Numbered from the stretch's first letter, positions 1-10,095 are shown. The stretch: DNA of 64,000 nt from Vibrio sp. FE10 (GCF_030297155.1 NZ_AP028067.1:1302001-1366000), one strand, 5' to 3'. Program-made: numbers and translations. Notes: generated by a model not told the origin, from the letters alone.

Positions 1-80
1 TAAGCAAGCGTTGTCTTTTGTTAGGCAGCGCTTTAGTTATGTTCTATTGCTTCAGTTCTACGAAGAAAATAGAACCACCC

Positions 81-1016
81 CTATTTTTTCTTAATGGTCT
101 TCTCTTTTATTAAGTATATCGGTCTAGATTTGGCCTCCATATAGATTCTACCTATGTATTCTCCTAGAACACCGATACTGATCAACTGAACGCCACCAAA
201 AAATACAATCGCAACAAATATGGAAGCAAAGCCATCTGTATCGCCTCCGGTGATGAGGGTATACAGTGTAATATACCCTCCATATATAAAAGCAATACTG
301 GAAAAAATAAAACCAAGAAATCCCCAAAATCGCAGTGGAACGATGCTGAAGCTTGTTAAGCCATCTAAAGCATGACAGATCAGTTTTGTATAATTGAATT
401 TTGTATTTCCAGAATGACGCTCTACTCTGTCAAATTCAATAATTGCGACATCGTAACCCACCCATGATAATAACCCTTGCATATATCGGGAGCGTTCTTC
501 TAAGGTGTTTATGGCGGCAACAACGCGTTGACTCATTAATCGGAAATCTCCAACATTTGAATGAAGATGCTGATCTCCCACCTTGTCCATTAGGTAATAA
601 TAGAAGGTTGCTGAGTTTCTTTTAAGCCAAGAATCTTTTGAGCGACTGCCTCGCTTAGCAAGTACTATGTCTTTCCCTGATTGCCATAGTTCGATCATTT
701 TTGGAATTAGATTGGGGGGATCTTGCAGGTCAACATCCATTGGTATTACGGCGTCCCCCTTAGCGTGATTGAGTCCTGCTGTCAGAGCTGCATCTTTACC
801 AAAATTTCTAGTAAATGATATAAAACCAATATTATTATGTTTTTCCTTAATCTGTTTTAATTTCATTAAAGTCGAATCAATAGATCCATCGTCGATGAAT
901 ATTATCTCGAAGTCATAATCCAATTTTTCAAAAGTTTTTGATATTTCTGATGTAAAAGGAATCAGACTATTCTCCTCGTTAAATACAGGGCATATTATAG
1001 TTATAAGTTTACTCAT
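81..1016 (-). CDS. Polyprenyl-phosphate glycosyltransferase, GtrB/DPM1-like (GT2)
   Basis: This family moves a sugar from a nucleotide-sugar onto undecaprenyl phosphate at the inner membrane, making a lipid-linked donor for later glycosyl transfer. The 311-residue protein opens with the GT-A fold pattern ITIICPVFNEE, has a DDGS motif near residue 43 and MDVDLQDPP near residue 93. It ends with two membrane segments (about 230-255 and 265-290), the GtrB layout. The ATG start has AAAGG seven bases upstream and overlaps the upstream gene by 8 bp, so the two are probably translated together. The sugar cannot be told from sequence. AT-rich codon use compared with the sap genes suggests a variable surface-glycan locus. 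Confidence 0.85.
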   Translation of the reverse strand: MSKLITIICPVFNEENSLIPFTSEISKTFEKLDYDFEIIFIDDGSIDSTLMKLKQIKEKHNNIGFISFTRNFGKDAALTAGLNHAKGDAVIPMDVDLQDPPNLIPKMIELWQSGKDIVLAKRGSRSKDSWLKRNSATFYYYLMDKVGDQHLHSNVGDFRLMSQRVVAAINTLEERSRYMQGLLSWVGYDVAIIEFDRVERHSGNTKFNYTKLICHALDGLTSFSIVPLRFWGFLGFIFSSIAFIYGGYITLYTLITGGDTDGFASIFVAIVFFGGVQLISIGVLGEYIGRIYMEAKSRPIYLIKEKTIKKK

Positions 1017-2601
1017 CTAAAATCCTTTTATAGATTGTAAACTCCATGTCTCTATATTTTCTAATCATGATGGTATCAAATATTTCGTATTTATTTAATT
1101 CTTCAGATATTACAGAGTTTGTTTTAATGAAGTCTATAAATGAAAATCCTGAAGGAAGTCTTTTAAGTTCTTTACTTGTTTCTATGATTAATATTTCAGG
1201 GGAATTAGACACGATGTCACTTTTTATAGATTCTATAACTAGTTTCAAAACGTCCCGGCTTTCTTCATTCTCACTATTTACGTGATTGGGTAATGACCAC
1301 ATCGCCGGAAACTTGTTAACCCATTGCAACTGGCTATGCCTAGCTATCGAATTTATAGGGTAAAGTGTGGTCGTTATTGCGAATACCTTATCTTGAGGGG
1401 TTGAAGATAATGCTATTGAATTAAATAAAGGTGCTAAATGACGGCTTTCCTCGTTATCCAAAATGATACTAACTAAGCTGTTTATATTGTTGTGATTGAC
1501 AGACAATTTGCTATTTGGCACGATATTGTAGTAACTCATGCTATGTAAATAAGCAAGGGAACAAATGGCTAAAGACAGTGGTATTATATCTTTGAATCTT
1601 CTCTTGGTACGTAAACTGGATATTGATGAATACATAAATACGAAAACAAAGAATAAGGTTAAATTAGCGCTCAAGAGTAAGTGATAACTGAACCCGGTTC
1701 TCCCTACTAAAAAAGTAACAATAGAAGATAGATATATTAATATGAAATAAGTTACTGTATTTATTATAGGTGAGTTACGACTGTGTGTATAGATATATCT
1801 TAATGGAAGAAAAGATACTAGCAACAAGATTACGGGTAATAAAAACAGGTCTTCTATTGAAATGAAATAGGATGAATAGGATATAGATGCTAATGGAATT
1901 ACTGTCGAGAAATACATATTATGGTTAAAGTAAACAAACAAAATATATATTAATCCAATGGATAGTATATATATGTTTTCTTTCCTAAATATTGTTTTAA
2001 TAGATTTTAAGTAATAGGAAAGATAGATCTCAGATACTAAAAACACCATTACATATTGTGGCTTTAATGAAATGGCCAAAGCTATAATTAGAATGTTAGC
2101 AATTATAATTTTCTTCTTTGGAATTACTCCTAGTAGCCTTATTGATATCATACTGAAATATGAAAGGAACGAACTGGTGATGATATGTTCTCGTTGAAGA
2201 AAGTCATTAGGGAAAGTAAAAAAAAGACAGAAGGATAGAGTTAAGGCAAGCAATAACCCATTTTTTATTTTAATAAAATTGTATAGTATTATAGTAGAAC
2301 ATAAAAATATGTAGATTAACATCCCCACTCTTAAGGCTGATATATCATTGATATTTAAAACAGAGCCAATGGAAATGAATAGCTTGTAAATATAAATAAT
2401 AAGAGGGGGATTAACTTCGTAGAATTGAAGGTAAAAGTCACTACCTTCTGAATAAATAGCCATTTGAGATAAGAAGGAGACATCCGCATTTAGAATCATG
2501 GATGACTGTATGTAAAAAGCCTGAACGGAAAATAGAAAAATCAGGCATAAACCTAAATTATAAGCTCGCCACTTAAAAGGCTGTTTGATTTGGTCTTCCA
2601 A
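1009..2601 (-). CDS. Multi-spanning membrane protein, probable GT-C glycosyltransferase
   Basis: This 530-residue protein has many hydrophobic helices. Its first periplasmic loop carries NADVSFLSQMAIYSEGSDFY and then an EVNPPL stretch. That resembles the acidic residue and (K/E)PPL pattern of GT-C (family 39/ArnT-like) transferases that use polyprenyl-phosphate sugars. The neighbouring GtrB-like gene would make that donor, so I infer it transfers a sugar to a surface molecule. I cannot name the acceptor, and overall similarity to a named family is weak. The start is TTG at 2601, preceded by AAAGGAG with 5-base spacing. The C-terminal 180 residues look soluble. The gene is markedly AT-rich. 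Confidence 0.6.
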   Translation of the reverse strand: MEDQIKQPFKWRAYNLGLCLIFLFSVQAFYIQSSMILNADVSFLSQMAIYSEGSDFYLQFYEVNPPLIIYIYKLFISIGSVLNINDISALRVGMLIYIFLCSTIILYNFIKIKNGLLLALTLSFCLFFTFPNDFLQREHIITSSFLSYFSMISIRLLGVIPKKKIIIANILIIALAISLKPQYVMVFLVSEIYLSYYLKSIKTIFRKENIYILSIGLIYILFVYFNHNMYFSTVIPLASISYSSYFISIEDLFLLPVILLLVSFLPLRYIYTHSRNSPIINTVTYFILIYLSSIVTFLVGRTGFSYHLLLSANLTLFFVFVFMYSSISSLRTKRRFKDIIPLSLAICSLAYLHSMSYYNIVPNSKLSVNHNNINSLVSIILDNEESRHLAPLFNSIALSSTPQDKVFAITTTLYPINSIARHSQLQWVNKFPAMWSLPNHVNSENEESRDVLKLVIESIKSDIVSNSPEILIIETSKELKRLPSGFSFIDFIKTNSVISEELNKYEIFDTIMIRKYRDMEFTIYKRILDE

Positions 2602-2680
2602 GCGGTCTCCTTTCCTTTTAATCCGTTTAAACTATTGTAGGAAAGAATTTTTGGTTTTACCGTTTATTTTGATAGTTTTA

Positions 2681-3496
2681 TTAATACCCAATAAGTTGAT
2701 ACAACGGCGCATGCTGTGCTGCTTTAGAAGCTTGTTGAAGAACGCCTGTTTCGCTGTATCTCTTCAATATCTTTCGAACTATGGGCTTTGCTTCTGTTTC
2801 AGTCATTCCAACCTTCAATTCTGGTTCATACAGCAGTTTTAGCAGTACCACATCTAGTGGCGATAATAAGTCTTCTGGTGTGTAGTCATTGAATATAGAA
2901 GGGTAGGCTTTGTCTGAGTCATTGGGTAACCCAAGTACCTGCGTGATTTCTTCAACAATACATGCGACCAGCTTTCCTCTTGCTCTCGCTTGATCCACTG
3001 GGATAACAATCCCTGCGTAAACAATCTCTCCTTTGGAATTAGTTCGATAGCCTGCAGTACAGATAGCGCTGTTTAGATGCTGTGTGGATTTCAGTTTGAG
3101 TACGGTTTTGGCTTCAGCTATCCACTTGCTTTGTCGCGTGTATATCCATTTTACGTTCGCATCCGATTCTCGTGTGACGATTTCAATCGGATGTTGGGTG
3201 ACTTGCGCTAGGTGTTGGACGTGCAACTCGGTGAGTTCTTGATGAAGCTCTTCGTCGCCGACTCGGTGATCGATCCATATCTTAATAGGTTGTTTCCACT
3301 TGGCGAGCGGTTTGCTGCCTTGAGCGTATTCGTGGCGTAGCGCGACATCATAAAATGCGTTTTCGACAAACGTTTTATCAAGCCAAGTGAGTGGAGTGCT
3401 GGCAACGTTGAAAGAAAGCATTGTTAATAAAGGAAACGTTAATAAAGGAAATGTAAGTAAGAGAGCTTGTCTGAGATTTGGAATTGGTATCAACAA
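2681..3496 (-). CDS. DUF2927 domain exported protein
   Basis: The C-terminal half contains the pattern CIVEEITQVLGLPNDSD followed by PSIFNDY and LSPLDVVLLKLLYEPEL, typical of DUF2927, a family of unknown function that looks like a degenerate zincin-type fold. I choose a TTG start at 3496 because AGGAGG lies 8 bases upstream. This gives a 271-residue protein with a signal peptide of about 30 residues. An ATG at 3535 exists but has no comparable ribosome site. The signal-peptide core contains a 15-bp tandem duplication giving LLTFP twice. It sits downstream of the sap operon on the same strand and may be cotranscribed. Its function is unknown. Confidence 0.7.
   Translation of the reverse strand: MLIPIPNLRQALLLTFPLLTFPLLTMLSFNVASTPLTWLDKTFVENAFYDVALRHEYAQGSKPLAKWKQPIKIWIDHRVGDEELHQELTELHVQHLAQVTQHPIEIVTRESDANVKWIYTRQSKWIAEAKTVLKLKSTQHLNSAICTAGYRTNSKGEIVYAGIVIPVDQARARGKLVACIVEEITQVLGLPNDSDKAYPSIFNDYTPEDLLSPLDVVLLKLLYEPELKVGMTETEAKPIVRKILKRYSETGVLQQASKAAQHAPLYQLIGY
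3423..3452. repeat. 15-bp tandem duplication inside a signal-peptide coding region
   Basis: GTTAATAAAGGAAAC is followed immediately by GTTAATAAAGGAAAT. On the minus strand this encodes a repeated LLTFP block in the hydrophobic core of the DUF2927 protein's signal peptide. It is in frame, so it lengthens the core without breaking the gene. Confidence 0.85.
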
Positions 3497-3573
3497 GTGT
3501 TTCTCCTCCTTGAGAACCACATCGAAACCTCCCATCTCTACGTTCTTATTAGCGATGGGAGCGAGTTTGTGAG

Positions 3574-4356
3574 CTAGTGGTTCGGTGCTTTGAAGAAATG
3601 GCTTTCTACCAGTCTTTGAGTGATCTGGTGGGTTGGGTTGGTGAGCACTTCATGTGTCTCCCCAGACTCAACAACGTTTCCTTCGTGCATGACAATGATC
3701 TTATCGGTGATGTGCTTAACGATACCGATATGCTGAGACACGTAAACAAACGATACGCCCATCTCTTCTTGCAGCTCTAAGAACAGGTTAATGATCTGAG
3801 AACGCATCGCCATGTCTAAACCATTCAACGCTTCGTCTGCAACAATGATTGATGGTTGAAGGATTAAGGCGCGCGCCAAACATACCCTTTGTTTTTGACC
3901 AGCCGCTAACATCTGCGGGTAAAAGTAAGCGTGCTCTGGTAACAGTCCAACACGCAGCAAAGTCTCTTTCACGCGCTTCATACGCGCTTCTGGAGGCATG
4001 CCTGTATTTCGCTTTAAAGGGCCTTCAAGGATTCGACCGATCTGTATGCGCGGGTTAAGTGAGGTGTTGGGATCTTGGAAGATCATGCGAATCAGCTTAC
4101 AGCGCGTCGAATAGTCTTTGTGCTCCAGTCTTTCACCGTTAACTCGAATTTCGCCTGAAGTGGGTTCTACCATACCTGCAAGCATTCGTGCCAATGTCGA
4201 TTTACCAGAGCCGTTTTGGCCGATAAAACCAATGGTTTGGCCGGCTTCCAGACTAAAGCTCACAGGTTTAACTGCCTGATGGATCTTCTTACGGAAAAGG
4301 CCAGAGCGTGTCGTAAAGTCTTTTGATAAATCACTGACTTCTAATAATGCACTCAT
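3574..4356 (-). CDS. sapF: Peptide ABC transporter ATP-binding protein SapF
   Basis: SapF is one of two ATPases energising the Sap importer, implicated in resistance to antimicrobial peptides and, in enteric bacteria, in potassium-uptake-related functions. It has Walker A GQNGSGKS (about 46-53), then [10 protein letters not shown] in the Q-loop region. LAAGQKQR stands where LSGGQ is usual, and [10 protein letters not shown] follows as Walker B. The start ATG at 4356 overlaps the sapD stop as ATGA, implying coupled translation. A longer in-frame start at 4395 lies inside sapD and is less likely. It is the last gene of sapABCDF. Length (260 aa) fits the family. Confidence 0.93.
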   Translation of the reverse strand: MSALLEVSDLSKDFTTRSGLFRKKIHQAVKPVSFSLEAGQTIGFIGQNGSGKSTLARMLAGMVEPTSGEIRVNGERLEHKDYSTRCKLIRMIFQDPNTSLNPRIQIGRILEGPLKRNTGMPPEARMKRVKETLLRVGLLPEHAYFYPQMLAAGQKQRVCLARALILQPSIIVADEALNGLDMAMRSQIINLFLELQEEMGVSFVYVSQHIGIVKHITDKIIVMHEGNVVESGETHEVLTNPTHQITQRLVESHFFKAPNH

Positions 4357-5354
4357 GATTTCTTTTTCTTCTCCATATTGAGAGGGAAGTGGCAATTAAA
4401 TTTGTGGCTTTTAATCCGTTTGGTATGAGGGATCTCAACACACTGTCTTTGTGCGTAAGGACAGCGTGGCCCTAATCGGCAACCAATCGGTAGATGCTGC
4501 AATGGAGGGATTGATCCTGGCAGCGACTGCAACTTTTCTTTGTGTGGAATCCAATCGTTGAAGTCGGGCATCGCTTTGAGCAGTGCAACTGTATAGGGGT
4601 GCTTTGGCACATCCAACAGCTTTGCTGTATCCGCTGATTCGACGGATTGACCACAATACATCACGGTGATTCGTGTTGCCCACTGGGTGATGGTCGTTAA
4701 ATCGTGCCCGATGAGGAGAATCGTCGTGTTGTGAAGTTGATTCATCCGGCTCAACAAGCGCAAGATCTGCGATTGTGTGATTGGATCGAGATCGTTAGTC
4801 GGCTCATCGGCAATCAAGATCTTTGGCTTGGCTGCAATCGCCATCGCAATCATGACTTTTTGACATTCACCGTCAGTCAGCTCATACGAATAGCTGTCCA
4901 TCAGGCGAGAGTGATCTTTAATGCCGACTTTATGCAGTAGAGCAACGGCCTGCTTCTTACGCCATTTGAATCGTTGCCACCATCGGCCTTCGAAAGAATA
5001 TGAAGGAATCGCTTCAATTAGCTGATGACCCACTTTTTCAGAGGGATCAAGACAGGTCGATGGTTCTTGGAAGATCATGGCGATATCGCGCGCTATGACA
5101 CGACGTCGTTCTTTCGGTGTCAGCTGAAGCAAATCGATATTGCCAAGGCGCATTCGGTCGGCAGACACTTTCCAGTTTTCTTTACAAACACCGACGATCG
5201 CTTTGGCCACCAAGCTTTTACCAGAGCCAGATTCACCCACCAGACCACGAATTTCCCCTTCATTGAGGGTAATACTCATTCGATCAACGGCTTTAACCAT
5301 CCCTTGCGGGGTTTCAATTTCAATGGTTAGGTGTCGAATATCAAGTAACGGCAT
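4353..5354 (-). CDS. sapD: Peptide ABC transporter ATP-binding protein SapD
   Basis: This is the second ATPase of the Sap importer (333 aa). Walker A GESGSGKS lies at about 40-47, and Walker B is [12 protein letters not shown]. The signature is the diverged LTDGECQK rather than LSGGQ, as I recall for SapD of enteric bacteria. The C-terminus has the cysteine-containing [14 protein letters not shown] segment found in Opp/Dpp-type ATPases. Its ATG shares one base with the sapC stop (TAATG), so translation is probably coupled. In Escherichia coli, SapD has also been linked to Trk potassium uptake. That role is known from the family and not visible here. Confidence 0.94.
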   Translation of the reverse strand: MPLLDIRHLTIEIETPQGMVKAVDRMSITLNEGEIRGLVGESGSGKSLVAKAIVGVCKENWKVSADRMRLGNIDLLQLTPKERRRVIARDIAMIFQEPSTCLDPSEKVGHQLIEAIPSYSFEGRWWQRFKWRKKQAVALLHKVGIKDHSRLMDSYSYELTDGECQKVMIAMAIAAKPKILIADEPTNDLDPITQSQILRLLSRMNQLHNTTILLIGHDLTTITQWATRITVMYCGQSVESADTAKLLDVPKHPYTVALLKAMPDFNDWIPHKEKLQSLPGSIPPLQHLPIGCRLGPRCPYAQRQCVEIPHTKRIKSHKFNCHFPLNMEKKKKS

Positions 5355-6241
5355 TATTCGATTCCTGCATTTAGCGCTTGGCGAACACCTTCACCCACGA
5401 GGTTAACAACGATAACGGTAAACATAATAGCTAAGCCAGGTAGGGTTACTGTCCATGGTGCTAGGTAAATCAGTTCGACTGAGTCACCCAAGATTGAGCC
5501 CCACTCAGTGCTCGGTGCTTGTGCACCTAAACCTAAGAAGCCCAAAGCGGTGATGTCGAGAATGGCGACTGACAGTGCCAGTGTAATCTCAAGCGCAACA
5601 ACGGTCAGAATGTTGGGAACAATCGAGTTCCATAACAAATAGAAGTCATTCGCACCATCAAGACGCGAAGCAAGAATATAGTCTTTCTCTACCTCAGCAT
5701 GCACAGCAATGTACACCGAGCGGATAAAGCGCGGTATTAAAGCCAAGCACAGCGCCAGTAAGATATTAAATTCACCAAAGCCGAGAAAAGCCACGAAGAT
5801 GATCGCGAGCAGCAAAGACGGAATCGACATAACGGTATCAAGCAGGTGGTTTAGCGTGCTTGATAACAACCCACGTGTCATGCCCGCGAGAACGCCAATC
5901 AGGCAGCCGATGACCGCTGCAATGAAGGTAATGATAACCGCTGCGCCAAAGGTCAGCTGTGACCCAATAATCAGACGAGAAAGAATGTCTCGACCCAAGT
6001 CATCAGTACCTAGGAAATATTCAACCGTGCCAGCCGGATCCCAAGAGGGCGGCGTTAACAAATGGCCCGTTTGTTCTTGAGAATCGTGTGGTGCCAACCA
6101 AGGTGAGGTTATCGTCACTAAAATGATCAGTCCCAAACACCATAACCCAAACATCGCTAGATTGTTGGTACGAAAGCTTCGCCAGAAACGCTCAAACTGG
6201 GTTGGAATTTGTTCTTCCTGGTAGACGTTATTTGTTAGCAT
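5354..6241 (-). CDS. sapC: Peptide ABC transporter permease SapC
   Basis: Inner-membrane permease of the Sap system, 295 aa, DppC/OppC-like. An N-terminal cytoplasmic stretch and first helix are followed by [16 protein letters not shown], the usual DppC-type sequence before the permease domain. Later comes the EAA-type coupling loop [20 protein letters not shown], with five further helices. The start overlaps sapB by 14 bp and has AAGGA 5 bases upstream. It pairs with SapB to form the channel. Confidence 0.93.
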   Translation of the reverse strand: MLTNNVYQEEQIPTQFERFWRSFRTNNLAMFGLWCLGLIILVTITSPWLAPHDSQEQTGHLLTPPSWDPAGTVEYFLGTDDLGRDILSRLIIGSQLTFGAAVIITFIAAVIGCLIGVLAGMTRGLLSSTLNHLLDTVMSIPSLLLAIIFVAFLGFGEFNILLALCLALIPRFIRSVYIAVHAEVEKDYILASRLDGANDFYLLWNSIVPNILTVVALEITLALSVAILDITALGFLGLGAQAPSTEWGSILGDSVELIYLAPWTVTLPGLAIMFTVIVVNLVGEGVRQALNAGIE

Positions 6242-7190
6242 ACCATTCCTTCCTTACCAGTGGATTGACCATTGCGCCCAACAGGTCTGACAAAATATTC
6301 GCAGTCAAAACCAACGTCGCGACCACAATCACACCCGCTTGAATTGAAACGTAATCTTGATTAGACAGAGCGTCGAGTAACCAGCGACCAATGCCCGGCC
6401 AGTTGAAGATAGACTCAGTGATAATAGCCAGTGTTAACATACTCGATAGTTGAACACCGACCTTTGGAATGATCGGTGGAATCGCATTTCTTAGCACGTG
6501 CTGGGTGACGATCTCTCGCGTTGAAAGACCTTTAATTCGTGCTGCACGGATGTAGTTTTGTGTCATCACTTCCGCCACAGATGCGCGCATCAATCGAATA
6601 ACCTGAGTGGTTGGCGCTAATGCTAAAACCAGACAAGGCAATGCCATATGTTCTATGACACTCTGCAGAGCGTGCGCGCGATATTTACCTTCAGCGAAGA
6701 ACGCATCGATCATCGCAAATCCAGTCACATGTTCAATTTCATAAAGAAGATCGTAACGACCGCCAACTGGGAACATTTCGAAGTGTAAAGAGAACACCAT
6801 GATCATCAGCAACGCGACCCAAAAGATAGGTGCCGAGTAACCTGCCATCGAGGTAAACGATATGGTGGTATCGACAAACTTGCCTTGTCTCATGCCCGCA
6901 ATCGTACCAAAAGGAATACCGATGAATAACGCCAGAATAAAGGCGAAGAAACACAGCTCTAGAGTGGCAGGGAATACCACAACCAGCTCATCAATGATCG
7001 GCACGCCATGCTTGCTCAAACCAAAGTTAAGCGTTGATAACTCGGTGATATAGCTAATCCAACCGGGCCAAAAATCTTGAATCGCCCAAGGTGAAGTTTG
7101 GTCTAATCGAAGTAGGGAAAAGCCCACTAACGTAAGAATAGCGAGGGTAATGACGAATAAGTTAACGCGTCTTAATGTGTACCAAAACAT
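6228..7190 (-). CDS. sapB: Peptide ABC transporter permease SapB
   Basis: DppB/OppB-like inner-membrane permease of 320 aa, the partner of SapC. The first helix is at the N-terminus. The coupling loop reads YIRAARIKGLSTREIVTQHV, followed by LRNAIPPIIPKVG, typical of the family. The ATG overlaps the sapA stop (ATGA) and a purine-rich AGAGAGG lies upstream. Length is close to the enteric protein. Confidence 0.94.
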   Translation of the reverse strand: MFWYTLRRVNLFVITLAILTLVGFSLLRLDQTSPWAIQDFWPGWISYITELSTLNFGLSKHGVPIIDELVVVFPATLELCFFAFILALFIGIPFGTIAGMRQGKFVDTTISFTSMAGYSAPIFWVALLMIMVFSLHFEMFPVGGRYDLLYEIEHVTGFAMIDAFFAEGKYRAHALQSVIEHMALPCLVLALAPTTQVIRLMRASVAEVMTQNYIRAARIKGLSTREIVTQHVLRNAIPPIIPKVGVQLSSMLTLAIITESIFNWPGIGRWLLDALSNQDYVSIQAGVIVVATLVLTANILSDLLGAMVNPLVRKEWYANK

Positions 7191-8812
7191 CAGCGCACCT
7201 CTCTTCTGACTTGATCAAAAGGTTGGGCATTGAACGGACTTTGTTTAAAGCCGGTCAGCGATCGGTCGTGCACGCGAAATTGAACACCGTGAGCCAGAGG
7301 GATCACAGGAACTTCTTCATTGAGAATGTTTTGGGCTTGTCGATACAAGTTCACACGGTGCCTTTGTTGATTGATTTCCAAAGCGAGATCCAAAAGGAAA
7401 TCGAAGTCTGAATTACACCACATAGAAACGTTTAACCCGGCACGTTCAGAGCTGCAAGAGAGTAATGGACGTAAGAAGCTATCTGGATCACCCGTATTGC
7501 CAATCCAGCCAGTCAGAAGCAGATCGGTAGAGGCGATAGAAGACAGTTGTGTACGGTCGAATCGGTCATCGGTATAGAGCTTCAGTTCGATGCCTATGTC
7601 GGCCAAGTTAGCTTGGATTAATTCTGCGGTTTTTCTTGGGCTCGGATTGTAAGCTCTTGGTTCTAGCGGCACCCACATCGATAGCTCAAGCCCTGGTTCT
7701 ACACCAGCTTCTTTGAGAAGAGCAACGGCGTAGTTGCGGTCATAGCGAACTTGAACGCTGTCTTTCTGGTAAGCCCAAGAAGTTGGAGGCAACAGTGTGT
7801 AGGCTTTCGTGCCTGTACCGTAATAAACCGAGTCGAGAATATTTTGGCGGTTGATGGCTAAATTCAAAGCCTTTCTTACGCGGGAGTCACGCAATGCAGG
7901 ATGCTCAGTGTTTAGCGCGATGAAAGAGACATTCACCGCAGGCGTCGCAGAAATCTTTAACTCTTCATGAGCTTGAATAATTGGGATTTGGCTAGAGATC
8001 GGTGAATTCAACACATCACATTCACTGCGAAGAAGCTTGGCCAGTGTTCCGGTACCACGTTGTGATGTGTCGAACACAACTTGGTCCATTTGTACCTCAC
8101 CCTTCCAGTAGTGCTTGTTCTTTTTCAAGCGCACTAGGTCATTGATTTGGTATTCGTCTAGGTAAAAAGGTCCCGTACCGACAGGCTTAGAGTCGAGTTC
8201 ATTTTTCTCGTCAGAGGCAACAAGCTTGTTGGCGTATTCTTTGGAGTGAATGACGGCGTAGCTGGTGGCAATATTATTGAGAAATGAGTTGTCTGGGCGA
8301 CTTAATTGGAATTTTACGGTTAGGTCATCGACAGCCGTGATATCAACAATCAGATTCTGAAAATCGATGCCAGCGAACCATGGGTATAAACCGCCACCCA
8401 CATAATGGAATGGGTTGGAGCTATCAACAATACGTTCGAAACTAAAGACCACATCTTGTGCGTTCAAGCTACGAGTCGGTGTAAACCAATCGGTGGTTTG
8501 GAACGAAACGTTTGGTCGCAATGTGAAGGTGTACTCTGTACCTGATTTATCGACAGACCAGCTGGTTGCTAGGTTCTGTTTTGGTCGATATGTCATTGGA
8601 TCAAGAGTGAGCAGCGTGTCAAAGATTTGAGGACTCAACGATTCAGAGGTAATGCCACTATCAACCAGTTGTGGGTTGAACGTACTAGGGTTACCTTGGC
8701 CACAATAAGTGAAGCCTTTTTCACGGATTTGCTCGTGATCGACACTTTCACCACATCCAGCTAAAAAGCTAAGCGTGCAGATGCTCAGTGATAGTCTTAT
8801 TAGTGCTTTCAT
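7190..8812 (-). CDS. sapA: Peptide ABC transporter substrate-binding lipoprotein SapA
   Basis: Extracytoplasmic solute-binding protein of family 5 (540 aa) that captures peptides for SapBC. The N-terminus MKALIRLSLSICTLSFLAGC is a lipoprotein signal with lipobox LAGC, so it is expected to be membrane-anchored. The SBP family 5 pattern is seen in RPNVSFQTTDWF, VGTGPFYL and in the RKALNLAINRQNIL segment. It is the first gene of sapABCDF. The stretch to pspF (102 bp) is AT-rich and probably carries the operon promoter. The ribosome site is weak. Confidence 0.93.
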   Translation of the reverse strand: MKALIRLSLSICTLSFLAGCGESVDHEQIREKGFTYCGQGNPSTFNPQLVDSGITSESLSPQIFDTLLTLDPMTYRPKQNLATSWSVDKSGTEYTFTLRPNVSFQTTDWFTPTRSLNAQDVVFSFERIVDSSNPFHYVGGGLYPWFAGIDFQNLIVDITAVDDLTVKFQLSRPDNSFLNNIATSYAVIHSKEYANKLVASDEKNELDSKPVGTGPFYLDEYQINDLVRLKKNKHYWKGEVQMDQVVFDTSQRGTGTLAKLLRSECDVLNSPISSQIPIIQAHEELKISATPAVNVSFIALNTEHPALRDSRVRKALNLAINRQNILDSVYYGTGTKAYTLLPPTSWAYQKDSVQVRYDRNYAVALLKEAGVEPGLELSMWVPLEPRAYNPSPRKTAELIQANLADIGIELKLYTDDRFDRTQLSSIASTDLLLTGWIGNTGDPDSFLRPLLSCSSERAGLNVSMWCNSDFDFLLDLALEINQQRHRVNLYRQAQNILNEEVPVIPLAHGVQFRVHDRSLTGFKQSPFNAQPFDQVRREVR

Positions 8813-8914
8813 AAAAAGAAATACTTTTCGAAACGAGGCGTTAGAGGAGCCTCAAGATCCGGACAATTTAACATTTTATTTATTCGGCTCCAAATAATAA
8901 TCAAGCGTGGACAG

Positions 8915-9937
8915 CTATTTATCGTTCGCTTGTCCGACAATCGCGTACTTCCTCACCATTCCACGTAATTGGTTGTAGGTTAACCCAAGTAATTCGGCGG
9001 CTTGTTTCTGATTGTATTTGCTTTGCTTTAGGGCTTGATTGAGTAGTTTGATATCTTGTTGCTCTTGCCATGCTTTGTAATCGAGAGGCAAAGAAAATGA
9101 ACCCTCAGATGAAGTATGGTCGTTGGTTGGCTCATTGCCAATTTCCTGAGTAGAATCTTGGTCATTTTTCCACGCTGGTTGAAACGGGTTAAATACCAAA
9201 TATTCAATAGGATATGGGTTCTTGCCGTGCTGATAGATGGCGCGCTCTACAACATTTTTCAGTTCTCGAACGTTTCCGGGCCAAGAGTAATCAAGCAGTG
9301 CCTCGACAGCTGATGGTGCAAAGCCGACAAAAAGATCCAGTTCGAGCTCTCGACACATCTTGATGGCGTAATACTCAGCGAGCAATGTGATGTCTTCTTT
9401 TCTTTCGCGAAGCGGAGGAATGGTAATGACATCAAACGCCAGTCTGTCTAATAAGTCGGGTCTGAATTCACCTTTGAGTGCCATAGCGGGTAGGTCGGCA
9501 TTGGTTGCGCAGACTAGCCTGACATTGGCACTTAATGCTTTTTGTCCGCCTACACGCTCATACTGGCCGTATTCAATAACGCGTAATAGTTTCTCTTGAA
9601 CCGAAAGAGGGGTTGTTGCTAACTCATCCAAGAATAGCGTCCCACCTTCTGCTCTTTCAAAACGCCCTTGATGGCGTCCTTTTGAGCCGGTAAATGATCC
9701 GGATTCATGACCAAACAACTCCGAGTCAATCAACCCCTCACTGAGTGTTGAACAGTTCAGCGAGATCAAAGGTTGATCCCAGCGTCTTGAAAGGTAATGC
9801 AACCTTTGCGCAATCAGCTCTTTACCAGTACCACGCTCCCCAATGATCAAAATGGGTCTTTCGATTGGTGCTAATTGAGAAACTTTATCTAAAACAGAGA
9901 GAAAACTTGGGGATTCACCAATAAGATTCTGCTGCAT
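8915..9937 (-). CDS. pspF: Phage-shock operon transcriptional activator PspF
   Basis: AAA+ enhancer-binding protein that activates sigma-54 RNA polymerase at the psp promoter and is inhibited by PspA. It has no receiver domain, as expected. Walker A is GERGTGKE (about 33-40), the sigma-54-contact loop reads GSFTGS, and Walker B is GGTLFLDEL. The C-terminal Fis-type helix-turn-helix is NQKQAAELLGLTYNQLRGMV. The contact loop is normally GAFTGA, so both alanines are serine here. The ATG is preceded by AAGGA. The gene is divergent from pspABC, the standard layout. Length is 340 aa. Confidence 0.95.
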   Translation of the reverse strand: MQQNLIGESPSFLSVLDKVSQLAPIERPILIIGERGTGKELIAQRLHYLSRRWDQPLISLNCSTLSEGLIDSELFGHESGSFTGSKGRHQGRFERAEGGTLFLDELATTPLSVQEKLLRVIEYGQYERVGGQKALSANVRLVCATNADLPAMALKGEFRPDLLDRLAFDVITIPPLRERKEDITLLAEYYAIKMCRELELDLFVGFAPSAVEALLDYSWPGNVRELKNVVERAIYQHGKNPYPIEYLVFNPFQPAWKNDQDSTQEIGNEPTNDHTSSEGSFSLPLDYKAWQEQQDIKLLNQALKQSKYNQKQAAELLGLTYNQLRGMVRKYAIVGQANDK

Positions 9938-10082
9938 AGCGGGTCCTTGTGAGATTTGAGCGCCAGTGGATGTTATTAGAGTGCTTTATTTAAATAGCTT
10001 AATTTAGGAGAGTAGTGGTGAAAAATACCAATACTTGGCTAAATTCATCATAGCATGGTTCGAGCTAATCACCATTTTATTG

Positions 10083-10095
10083 TAAGTTATTGATA
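10083..10095 (-). promoter_or_regulatory. Predicted IHF site in the psp promoter region
   Basis: On the minus strand the sequence is TATCAATAACTTA, a full match to the IHF consensus WATCAANNNNTTR. It lies just upstream of the sigma-54 element of pspA. An IHF-induced bend there would bring upstream-bound PspF to the polymerase, as known for the enteric psp promoter. Confidence 0.6.
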
